Shown here: piece after piece, positions 23,673 to 35,600 of the stretch | Layout of the letters: each line of letters begins with the position of its first letter | How positions within the stretch are numbered: position 1 is the first letter of the stretch | Source: Lytechinus variegatus | Taxonomy: Eukaryota > Echinodermata > Echinoidea > Temnopleuroida > Toxopneustidae | Reading direction: 5' to 3' | DNA length: 64,000 bases | Assembly (NCBI RefSeq): GCF_018143015.1 | Contig: NC_054749.1 | Coordinates: 30,228,411-30,292,410 of the forward strand | Notes under the pieces: generated by a model | Told to the model about the DNA's origin: nothing | The model's input: only the letters and a program-made list of their open reading frames with translations | Databases searched by the model: none | Made by a program: the position numbers and the translations under genes

Positions 23673-26600
23673 TTATTCAAAAGATATCAATGTGTCCTCA
23701 CGTTGCTGCTGAGGAGGGGGCTGTTGCATGCCAGGGGGTGGTTGCTGTTGTTGTTGCATACCAGGTGGAACCATCTGCTGCATGCCACCTGCACCCATCA
23801 TCTGTTGCTGGCCCTGTGGTTGATATTGCTGTTGTGGCGCTGGAGATCCATATTGACCTTGTGGTGGCACTTGCCCTTGTGGTGGCACCTGCCCTTGTGG
23901 TGGCACTTGCCCTTGTGGTGGTACCTGACCTTGTGGTAGAGCACCGGCCATAGCTTGCATGTTGTAGGGGTTGCCTGCTTGTGGCTGGTATTGTGGTTGC
24001 TGAGGTGGTGGCTGCTGCTGTTGCCGATAGTCAAGCGATGAGTGAGGCGACCCAAAGCTCTGATTCATGCTACCAGGTTGCGGCTGCGCTTGCTGCTGCT
24101 GCTGTTGTTGCTGCTGGGGAGGTGCACCATATTGCCCAGAAGGATAGCCTCCACCACCAGCCATTGGTTGCTGGTATTGTTGTTGCTGCTGCTGTTGGGG
24201 TGGCATTTGTTGTTGTGGTGGTGCGGGCTGTTGCTGTTGTTGGAGTGGTACCTGGTAACCTGAGGGAGGTTGGTTGTAACCCACCTGGGTGGTTGGCTGG
24301 CCAGCATCCATCTGGGTGGTAGGAGGGGGCGGACCATTGGGGTAACTCCCCTGGGGTGGGGCCATCCCATAGGGGGCATGAGAAGGGGATCCATACTGTA
24401 AAACAAAATTTTAACAAGCCATCAATGGACCTAGGTCTTCTTGCAAGTCATTGTTAGTCAAACTTCACCCCAAACTTAATTAAACCAAACTAAATAGACA
24501 TTATATTATTTGTGTGTGATCGGGGCTACTACGTTTTGATGCAAAAAAGTCAATATGATTGTTAAATATAAATGGACATTTTTTTTCTCATGAAATACAG
24601 AACATATGAAACTGACTGAATATGGTGTCAAATTACCTCCATGTGTATTGATTATGAACATTTGTTTCCGAGATCTGCAGATTTTGTGATTTGCAATGAT
24701 TTTTCTAATTGAATTCTTCAATCCAAACATTTCTGTACCGATTTTTTACTGCCTTGTTTTGTTGTTTTTTTTAACATAAATTCACAACCAGGATTTGTAA
24801 TGTATTTATGTTACTTTTTGGTACATATGATCAGCTCCACTTTTGTTTGCCCTAGCAAATAGTCAAAAACAACAAACTGCATTAATCTATTATTGATCAG
24901 TTTAGTACTAGATCAGTTTCTGAAAGAGAAGTTGAGATTTGATTATGATCCTGATTAGAATACAACTATCTATAGACTTGTGTAAACCTACCTGCTGCTG
25001 CTGCTGCACAAACTGGCCAGGAGGGGCGTGTTGCATTCCACCAGGTGGGGGCACCATACCACCTTGCGGCATCATGCCAGGTTGATTCATGCCTACATCA
25101 TACAAATCACAATGACACAAATGAATGTGATGACAACACCCCAAGAATAAAACCATAGATAGGAACAACTCTTTCCCTACCGCAGAATACCAGATAAAGT
25201 GACTTTCAAGTTGGTTAATCAAAAATGAAGGCTTATAAAAAAAAAACATGGGCCACAAGCAGTTGAAGTAACTGCTCCCTTCTATCCTCCCCCTGGTAAT
25301 TAGGTAGGCCTACTGTATGATTATTTTTAATATTGGTCACATGGCATGAAATGAACAAGACAAAATGATGAAAAGTAAACAAATTTAATTGAAATAGATT
25401 AAAAGGGGGATTATAAAGATATCTCAAAAAGAGAATCTAGAATAGACCCTTTCATACAAACACACACAAAAAAGTTTTCTGCAGGCAAAGGCAAATAACA
25501 CAAACCTTATCAATGGACCATATGTTTGATTTTAGGGAATGATTGTTGTAAAAAGTTTCATTTACCATCAAGTACTAATTGTTTGATCACAAATTCCATT
25601 AATATTTTTATTAACGTCTTAAGAAACACTCTTCATAAGGCAGCCGTACTAGTGCTGCAGCCGAACCGAACGGAAGTTCGCCGAACTTGGCACTTCCGAA
25701 CCGGACCGAACGCAAAAGCCTGGTTCGGAAGTTCGGTAAAAAAAAAAAATTAATATGCAATGCGTAAGTGCGATGACTACATAGATTTAATTATAAAATT
25801 AAACAAAAAATATTGGTTAGTGATTGTGCACAAAGAGAATTCCACTCAATATATTTTTGAAATCCACTATGATAGCTCCCATCACGTCTTTGATTGAACT
25901 GTTATCAACTTAGGAATATTTTATTAACATAAATATATTTTTTTCTTGATAAAATGAGGGGACATTTTGAAGCTAAACTCGTATAAAAGTGTGGTGTAAT
26001 AACGTGTTGCCATAATCGATCGTGATCGTAATCGGACCTAATCATTTTGTATTTAATAAAGAAAAAGAACCAGACATAAATTCATTCCTCGTAAATGACA
26101 AAGTATGACAGTTTCGGTCTCGTGTTTGATTAAATTTTTATCATTTTCATTTTTTTTTATAAACATGAATATATTTTTTCCTTATAAAATGTGGGGACAT
26201 TTTAAGCTTAACTCAGTTAAAAAGTGTAGTTGAATTACGTATTGCTGTAATCGGACGTACATTTAATTGTTTTGTATTTAAAAAAAGAAAAAGACAAGAC
26301 AAATTAATTCCTTGTGACTGACAAATGGTAAAGCAGGCCTCGAAATAGGATTTTGGGGGGGCAAGGCCACTTTTTTGAGGGGCACTTTTTCACTGAGGCC
26401 AGGCAGCAGAGGGCACCAAGGCCATACAGAGGGGCACCAAGGCCACTTTTTAAGGGGCATGTAATAAATTATTTGTAGGTGTTACAGTTTCGCGGCGTGG
26501 GGGGGGGGCTTTCCACAGTCGATGTTATACATCAGATTCATTACCAAACCACATTATTTACTTAAGAAAAAATGAACTTTAATAGTCTGACAACACTCAC

Positions 26601-29600
26601 TGTATAAGGTTTTAAAAGAAATTTTCATTATTCTTCAGAATCACTTCAGGACAGGATAACACATCATTGCATTGCTTTGAGTCTTGAATTTGACATCCAA
26701 CATGTAACATGTACATATTAACAAATCAAGTAAAAGTACCTCTGGTAGAAGTAAATTTCATCTAATTCTTTATCCAAATTACCTCATGGTATGCCAAGTA
26801 GGCCTGGGACGAATACCCTTTTTGCCATTCGATTGTTTGCCAGAGGAAACATTCGATTAGTTCGATTAATAGAGATTCCTGGAATATCAGAAATCACGCA
26901 CTCAAAAATTGACCTACTTCCATGACCTAGCGGTAGCTGCGCTTATAGATATGGGCTGATATGATGGGAGTGGAACTTGGAATAAATGCATTGTATACAA
27001 GGAACATGTACTTGTACTGTGTTTGTCATTTATCCCGCCCTCTATACACACAATGAACGAATAGCAAAGGAGTTGTACTGTGTTTGTCATTTTATCCCGC
27101 CCTCTCTGCACACAATGAACGAATAGCAAAGGACTTTGAGAACTGTGCGTGACCGCTATGGTGCATGGATGTTAGGCCTGGGACGATTGTCATTTTTACC
27201 ATTCAATAATTTCCTGAAAAAATAATCGAATGATTCGATTGTTCGTCGGGAATCAGGTCTTTTAGGTCACAATAGTTGACCTACTTTATGGTGACCCCCC
27301 ACCCCATGAATAAATCTCCATCAAAGTCACATGTTTAGAATAAATGAAAGTAGGACCTTTTTTCCCCTTCTCCATATTTATATCAAAAGAAACTACATGA
27401 AATGAGATTAAAACTTTCAGTTTATTGTTCCAATGAAAATCCTTCCTAAATCCATGCTGGTACTCAGGTATTATGCATGCATCCCTCCAAGTGCCACACC
27501 CCTGCATATGAATGAATCAGCCCAGATCAGAGTTCAAAGTCCAAAGATGTAAACAACTCATTCATGAACTATTCTTTGAGACTGACCCCAGGTGGAGCAT
27601 TTCTTGAACAATTACATCCCTTGCCCACACCATGTCCCCGCCCCCACTTGTGGCACTGCCCACGATTCTACACATGTATTTCAAAAAAATATTTTGCAAA
27701 TATTTAATTTGAAATACCTTTTAAAATTACGATTTTTTATCATTTGAACCTACATGTATAACTGGGTCTATTTTTGGAGACTAGTCGAGAAAGTACCGGT
27801 GAAGACTGGCACATGTTGGAATGTAGTTTTCATTGTGTGAGGGGGATAGAAAAAAGGTTGCATTATTGTTTTGAAACATGAAAGGAATTCTCCGGCTCCC
27901 ACCCTTATCTTTCTCTCTCCCTCACACACACACACACACACACACAGATGGGGGAGGGGTCAATTTATTTCTGAAGTCATGACCTCTCCTGATAAGGGAA
28001 CCACATGCCTTCTTCTTTGTTTCCCCAAAAGTTTCATTGGCTATCCGAAGGTCCAATCAGCTCAAGTGAGCTTGGTTGTGTGTTTTCTTATTGTTTTGTG
28101 CACGCAGACAATGAACTCATTTTGTGTATCAAGGGCTCGTCCATTCTTATGCTGCAGCTTACATAGCATATGTAAAGCGCACTAGCTGCCGGCTGGCCGC
28201 TAGCGGTGTATAGCTACTAGCTCATCGTTCGGCGCGGCTTCAGACTAGACTGCATACATGCACTGGACGTTGCTGGTAAAGCTAAGATATTGGATACTTT
28301 TTGAGATCGGAGAAAAGTTTTCCTCGCTCAGAAAAAAAGGTGCAGACTTTCAAAAGGGGCACATTATATATCAGAAAAAGGGCACATTTATGAGAAAAAG
28401 GGCACCACGGCCATATAAAAAAAGGGCACATTTTTAGTGGCCGTAACTTTTAGCAAAAAGAAGAAGGGCATGACGGCCAGTAATGGGGGCATCGACGGCC
28501 ATGGCCGTCGATGGCCGTCGATTATTTCGAGGCCTGGTAAAGTATATATATTCCACCTTCTGAAATTTCCATATTAACATAAAAGATAAATAAATAAGAG
28601 ATGAAGGAATGAGGGTGAAAAAACAGAAAATATAAAAATTCAAACCAAATCAACGCATGTTCCCTGATCGATGTTCCGGAAATGGTTGATAAGTCCAAAC
28701 AACCTGCTCTCGGTTGCTATCATACAGGTAAAATTCGTATTCCGAACTTGAAACGTTTTTCCATTGTCAATATTTTCTTAAAAGTGGTTTAATCTGGTCA
28801 ATTACTGAAAATGAAATGATTATAATTATCAGTTCCGTCTTAGTTCTGACGATCAACGCCGAGTGATTTCACAACACTAAAATACAGTGTACAGTCCCAT
28901 GTACTCATTTTCGTGTTGGAAATATGTTTGAAGTCACGTAGCGTCGATCTTTCTGGACCAAGAATGGACTGATATTTTATCTTTTTAAAGTAATTCATTG
29001 ACCAGATTTCACCACTTTTCAGAAAATAGGGACTTTCTAAAACACTCATATTCTTTGGAATGTGAATTTTACCGGTATAATAACAGTTGAGTGGAGGTTG
29101 TTTGTCTACTGTTTCGACATTCCCGATCAACACTTTCCAATTTGAGAAGCTGCGTTGGCAATGACATCGTAATTAGGCCTGGGACGATTGTCATTTTCAC
29201 CATTCGATTATTTCCTGAAAAAAATAATCGAATGTTCGATTGTTCGTTGGGAGTCACGTCTTTTAAGTCACAATAGGTGACCTAATTTATGGAGACCCCC
29301 CTCCCCAATGAAGAAATCTCCATCAAAGTCACATGTTTAGCATAAATGAAAGTAGGCCCTTTTCCCCCTTTTCCATGATTTTTATATCAAAAGAAACTAC
29401 ATGAAATGAGATTAAATCTTTCAGTATATTGTTCCAATGAAAATCTTTCCTAAATCAATGCTGTTACTCTGGTATCATGCATGCATCCCTCCAAGTGCCA
29501 CACCCCTGCTTATGAATGAATCAGCCCAGATCAGCAAAGCCCAAAGACGTAAACAACTCATTCATGAAGTATTCTTTGAGATTGACCCCAGGTGGAGCAT

Positions 29601-32600
29601 TTCACTTGAAAAATTTCATCCCTTGCCCATACCATGTCTCCGCCCCCACTTGTGGCACTGCCCACGATGCTACACATGTATTTCAAAAAAAAATATTTTG
29701 CAAAATATTTCATTTGAAATACCTTTCAAAATTACGATTTTTTTATCATTTGAACCTACATGTATAACTGGGTCTATTTTTGGAGACTAGTCGAGAAAGT
29801 ACTGGTGAAGACGGGCGCATGTTGGAATGTCGTTTTCATTGTGTGAGGGGGATATAAAAAAGGTTGCATTGTTTTGAATCATGAAAGGAATTCTCCGGCT
29901 CCCACCCTATCTTTCTCTCTCTCTCTCTCTCACACACACAGACGGGGGAGGGGTCAATTCATTTCTAAAGTCATGACCTTTCCTGATAAGGGAACCACGT
30001 GCCTTCTTCTTTGTTTCCCAAAGTTTCATTGGCTATTCGAAGGTCCAATCAGCTCAAGTGAGCTGGTTGTGTGTTTACTTATTGTTTTGTGGCAAAAAGA
30101 AGCTGCTGAAAACTGCTTATCTAAAAAAAAAGAGCCAATGGAGTAAATTAGAGTCAAAAGGGGCCTAAGCTTTCGATCCTAGCAGAATCTTCGTCGGAGG
30201 CAAAATGCATTTTGCCTCCGACGAAGATTCTGCTAGGATCGAAAGCTTAGGCCCCTTTTGACTCTTATTTTTTTGTGCACGCAGACAATGACTTATTTTG
30301 TGTATCGACGGCAAGGTCGGGTGGGATTAAAATTTTCGGAGCGCTTTCATGTTGGTGTGTAACTGTGAATGTGATACAATCATTGATAATTTTTGAAAAA
30401 TTACCTCGGTAACATAATTTTTAAACCTGTATGAAGTATTTAAAAACCGTTGTCATCGTTGTTTTCTTGTTTTTGTTATTATTACTTGGGTATTCGAGTT
30501 ATCCCAATGTCATAATCAGGATCTACCGAACATTCGATTAGTGTAAATTTTTCTAATCGATTGGTGATTGGCGGCATGCCAATCGAACCATTCGATCAAT
30601 CGATGTTTACTCCCAGGCCTAATCGTAATCGATCATGATCATAGCTACATGAAATAATCATGAAAAAAATATTCTGATCTTTGTAATTCTGTTTCTGTCC
30701 TGATTCTCTCATTATCAATATTTTTTCTTTTTTTTAAATTTTCATTTAAAAAAAGAAAGTAGAAATGACTGTTATTTTTTGTTTAAAGATTAAAACAAAA
30801 GAAAGTTCAACAATTTTCATAACTATTCTTTTTAGAAACAAAATTTATTATAAATATATGACAGATCATCCTGGAGTTCACTTGTTTGTGGGTCGGCGAT
30901 CTTTATTTTTTATATGTTAAATTTAATTTGGCATTTATTGCCGAACCCCGAACCGAACCAAAGTTCGGAAAAAAATTGCCGAACCGTGCCGAACCGAACC
31001 GAACCCGAACATGCAGCCTGACTTGCAGCACTAAGCCATACAAATGTTTCAAGAAATTGTAAGAATCATGCAAGCTTTTGTAGGGTCAAGAGACAATTCT
31101 AGAAGTGTAAAATTCCAATAATTGTAAGAATGCCTGAAGTTGTTCATAGAGGGCTCTTACAACTCTTACAGATTTAATAAGGGTATCAAAAATGCACTCC
31201 TACCTATAGGAACAGGGAAATATTTGTGGAATCTCTTCTTGCAGAAGGGTCACTAGTTGTGCATTACGTTATGTGAAACTCCCAAACAGCTTTATGAAAT
31301 ACCAACATGTACATCCCTGTATGGATGAACAATGGATGATTACTTACCACCCAAGCCATAAGCTGTGTATTGTATCTGCCTCATTTGCTGTTGTTGCTTC
31401 TGTTGTTCTAACCACATCTGTCTCTCTCTTTCTTGTTCCTGCATCTTCAGCAAAGCCTGCTGCTGCTGGAACTGAAGCATCTCCTGCAAAAAACAAACAA
31501 AAAACAAGTGTTGAAAGGTGGAATAATTCTTAGGCATCCTCCCAATATGAATCAGCGAAGGCAGGCAACAAAATTCAGTCATAAAATACTGGTACTCCAG
31601 TTGTGAACATCTTCCCTTAATCTATCCGATATTTTTCAAGAAAACTTTGACATGAAGAATCTTGTTCCTATGAATTTACCATTTGACTTTAGCTTTCAAT
31701 AGTGTATTCCCACAAGGATCATGATTTAATACTTTAATGCATTTTTAATATTTTATTAATGTTTTCATACAAATGCGGTCAATGTTTGTACTCTTAATTA
31801 TACTTTTGATATCTCAATAAATAATGGGAAATTTAGGCATTGACTTCCCAAAAAAACATCTTGGGATATAAAGGACTTGCAATTTTCAAATACATGGAAT
31901 GAAAATGAAATATGATGTATTGAAGCTGTATGATGAGGTATTTGTGAACAAAAATGTCTGTTAATGTTTAGAATTGTTTTATGTGAGAGAAAATCAATTT
32001 CCCTTGAACTTGAAGCCTAAATAATCTATTTTAAACACACACGTTCAAAAAATTGACTGTGCGCCATGCGTAATGTAGTTCTTGGAATTTAAAACTGTGA
32101 ATATGAACCCATGCACTTTTCAAATAATGGAATATTACAATGAATAATGGCTATCAAATTGAAACATGTCATGTAATTAAAATTCTCTCATTGATATAAA
32201 TCACTTGAGAAAAATTAATAATGATGAATAGGATGCCATAAAAAATTTGTTTTAATGAACATTAATGAAGTCTTAAAGAATGGATACATATAGCATAACA
32301 ATTGGACAGCATCATGCAGCCACAGGTATCTTGTCTTGTATGTATGTAATAGAAGTGTATCTCCTCAGCCAATGTGTATTAATGGGAAAACCCAAGGGCT
32401 GTTATCGTTAAGAAAATTCTCTGTCGATATATCGCAAAAAATATCTTACCGATAGCTGTCAAAAAAAGAACATAATCAATATGCATTTCTTATGCATCAT
32501 AGTGATGTCACAAACTCACATTGGTCAAAATTCGTATCTGCCACTGTACCAAGAACGCTTTAAAATCCATGTTCATCGGATGTTAATGATTACATAACAC

Positions 32601-35600
32601 CTTTTAACAAACATATTTAGCATAAATACATCCACACCATTCACGTTCTTAGCATTATTTTAGGGTTGGATGAAATCTTATCAACAACTTCGGGGTTTTT
32701 TGAACATCGTTCTTAGCATTCAACGTCTTTTGCCTATCCGCCATTTTGATATTGTGCTGTACATCTTCAAACGTAGAGAGCAGCAACACAAGGCTAAGAG
32801 CTGCTTTCTACATTGGTTGGTAGGTCGCTAAAATTGAACTTGCGCTTGTGATGTTTTTTATTCGATCGAATGGAGTTGAGTGCAGTCACGATGTTTGTAT
32901 TGTCATGATTATAGCAAAGTGGGGATGATATCGAGTTTTGTGGCTAGTAAGTATTCATATTTTGTTGAGATTTAGAATAAATTTCTGTTGTTGGTCTATG
33001 CAGTTTGAGGAAAAATATGTTTTCCGTGACTTTCCGTTTGAAAAGCCAGTTTCAAAAGACCGTTTCCGTGAATTCTGTGAAATAGTGGAAAATCACTGTG
33101 TCCCTATATAAGAGCGGTTATTATCAGAACAAGAGAAAGGTTATCGTTATTGCTAAGTGGCAAAAACAAGCGATTATTGACAAGACTAGCGACAAAGATG
33201 TTATTGATAACAGCCCTAGAAAACTCATACACTCATATACATATAGAATATCTTTATCTACTTATGTTTTTGACTTCACACATGCAAAATCGTGTTTTAA
33301 AGATAAAGATTTTTTAATCCCATTTTATTTCTCAATAAATGTATGTGTATCCTGCAACCACTTAGTTGAAATTTATCCAAAAAAAAAAACCTCACAATGA
33401 AAGATGGCATTGTTTCTTTATGACCACAAACCCTATTCCACCTTTAACAACCTCAACCAGTAAATCTAGAGAAACATTTTGAAGTCTATACCTTAAACTT
33501 CAGTTCATTTTCTTCTCTTTGTCGTTCCTGCATTATTTGTATTTCACCATCCAAAATCATTAAATGCCAGAAAAAGAAGTGTGGTTATATGTACATTTTT
33601 AAAGAAAAAAATAAAATGTTATGTGGATAACTACTAATAAAACCTTAAAACAAACAATAAAGGAGAAGACTACCCAAATGTAAAGTCAGCTTTGATAAAA
33701 GCCACACAAAAAAAAAACGAAGAGAAAAATATTAAAACAGAATTGGCAAAAATCCATCAATATATAATGGAAATTATGATCATTTGGATATCTCCACATA
33801 GGTTGTTATATGAATTTTAGAAATTACATTTTTCTGTGTTGTATAGTACAAAATAATGTGTTTGATTATATATTGAATGCATCAGTGAAATCACTATAAA
33901 TTTCTGAGAAAATGGTTAACAATATGATGCATGGAAAAGCTGATTGCGTGTAATGGGTGGATTTCCCTTTTTAATAAGGAGGAAGAGAAAAGGGAAGGAG
34001 AGAATAAAAGAAGTGTAAAACAAAATAAAGGTTTACAGGAATTTGAAAGAACTAAATAAATGAATGAATTAATCTGAAGTGAATCACCAGTTTAGAACAC
34101 AACTCTACCACGTAAATGCAATGAGTTCAGAAATCAAACTCGCCTGAGACTTTAATATAAAAATAGCCAGATATGTTTAATACGAGCTTTAACTATTTGA
34201 AACCCACTCAGAGCAAAGTGACCACATTTTGAGGTTTGCTGTGATATCTTCTGATACATAACCATAAAATACACAAATGCACGAAGGGATAAGAAAATTT
34301 GCATAGACTGTGCATATTTTTGTTGTTTTCAGTATCTTTATCTAAATTTCTATAAAATTGTTTTAAGGCGAATCATCATCAAAGCCCTTAAATCAGCAAC
34401 AACGGTAATGACCAATGACCATATCACCTATAATAATACAAATTGAGAAATCTGTAACTTTTAAATACAATCTCCATCAAAGTAACTTGCCTGTTTCTTT
34501 CTCCTCATGATCTCCAACTTGTGAGCCATCTGAATCTGACGGAGTCTCTCCGCCTCTTCTGCTTCTCGTCTTAGCTTTTCACGATGTTCTTCCCGGAGAG
34601 CATCCAGAGCCTCGCGAGCATCTCGGATCTGAGCCAGTTTGTCCTGCAGTGCCTCCATTTGAGCTACATACACGAAATAATAAGAGGTCAAGCAATTCTT
34701 ATTTTAAAAACATAAAAAATTAGTGATCATAGAATTTTGGTGGGTGGCTTAAAAAGCCAATCAGCACCTCCTAACATAGATGGAGTAAAGTGCAAGTATT
34801 TGCCCGGTGTGAAAGTATTCTGTATTTTCCTGAATCAATTGAAAAAAACAAACAAAACAAATATAACTGCAAATCTATGGAAAACCATGTAAGTTGCAAT
34901 AGATTGTGTATATTGATCATATCTATTATTGTTACATGCCCTTGGGATGACACTCATTTCATGCAATACTGATCAGAACATTTGTAAGGCACTAAATATC
35001 ACAGTAACACCAACAAAAACTGACTCCAATCCAATCATAGTTATGGCATTATTACCAATGACAAACCATCAGTTGACTTGGAGCCTGTTTTGCTGGAGTG
35101 ACTGTAGCATAATATTCTCGTTTCTCAGCATTTCACAATTTCCTACAATATGGATACCCGGAATCTCAAATGAAAAGTAATCACTGAATCCCAATAGAGT
35201 GAAACCTGTCTACAAAGATCACCCAAGGGAGACAAGGAAATGGTCTTTGTGAGTAGGTGGTCTTTGTGGACAGGTTATCCATTCATACAGGTGGTAAGGC
35301 AGCTTTGGCTGGACTTGACTGACCTCTCTTCTCTTCCTTCTCCTGTAGCATTTTAAGCAACCGAGGATGCATGCTGGATAAGACCTGGAATAATCCCTGG
35401 ACCGTGGTATCACTTGCGATGCTTCGGCCGCGGGATGAGTCGCTCTTCATACGGTTCACCAGGACATCGATGCTGCTTGACATGTTATTGATCAGTTCCT
35501 GGTTCTCTGGTTCAGGGGCACCATTCTGTTGCTCCTGGCAGAGTAAAGAGAAGGTAGATGCATGAAGCATGAAATAGATCTGGGCCCTGCCTGTCTTACA

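Larger units (their letters stand above)
29174..30621. mobile_element. hAT-like element with TAGGCCTGGG ends
   Basis: It begins TAGGCCTGGGACGATTGTCA and ends TTTACTCCCAGGCCTA. Exact 8-base flanks ATCGTAAT stand at 29166-29173 and 30622-30629. Internal repeats of ATTCGATTGTTCG type sit near both ends. It lies inside the outer element 25650-31033 and itself carries the 179-base insertion at 30092-30270. It has no recognisable transposase, so it is non-autonomous. Confidence 0.85.
25650..31033. mobile_element. hAT-like element (outer shell of a nest) in HGS intron 17
   Basis: The ends are TAGTGCTGCAG and CTTGCAGCACTA, a 10-base inverted match. Next to both ends lie clusters of CCGAACCGAAC/GTTCGGAAG repeats in inverted orientation. 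AGCCGTAC (25642-25649) and AGCCATAC (31034-31041) flank it, an 8-base target duplication with one change, as expected for hAT elements. The present 5.4 kb size is due partly to later insertions at 26334-28536 and 29174-30621. No intact transposase was recognised. It fills most of the intron between HGS exons 17 and 18. Confidence 0.75.

Noticed and set aside
23690-24417. Several open frames overlapping the HGS last exon on both strands
   Set aside because: Shadows of the CAG/CAA- and CCN-rich HGS tail; the HGS frame alone continues correctly from exon 18 and ends in a clathrin box.
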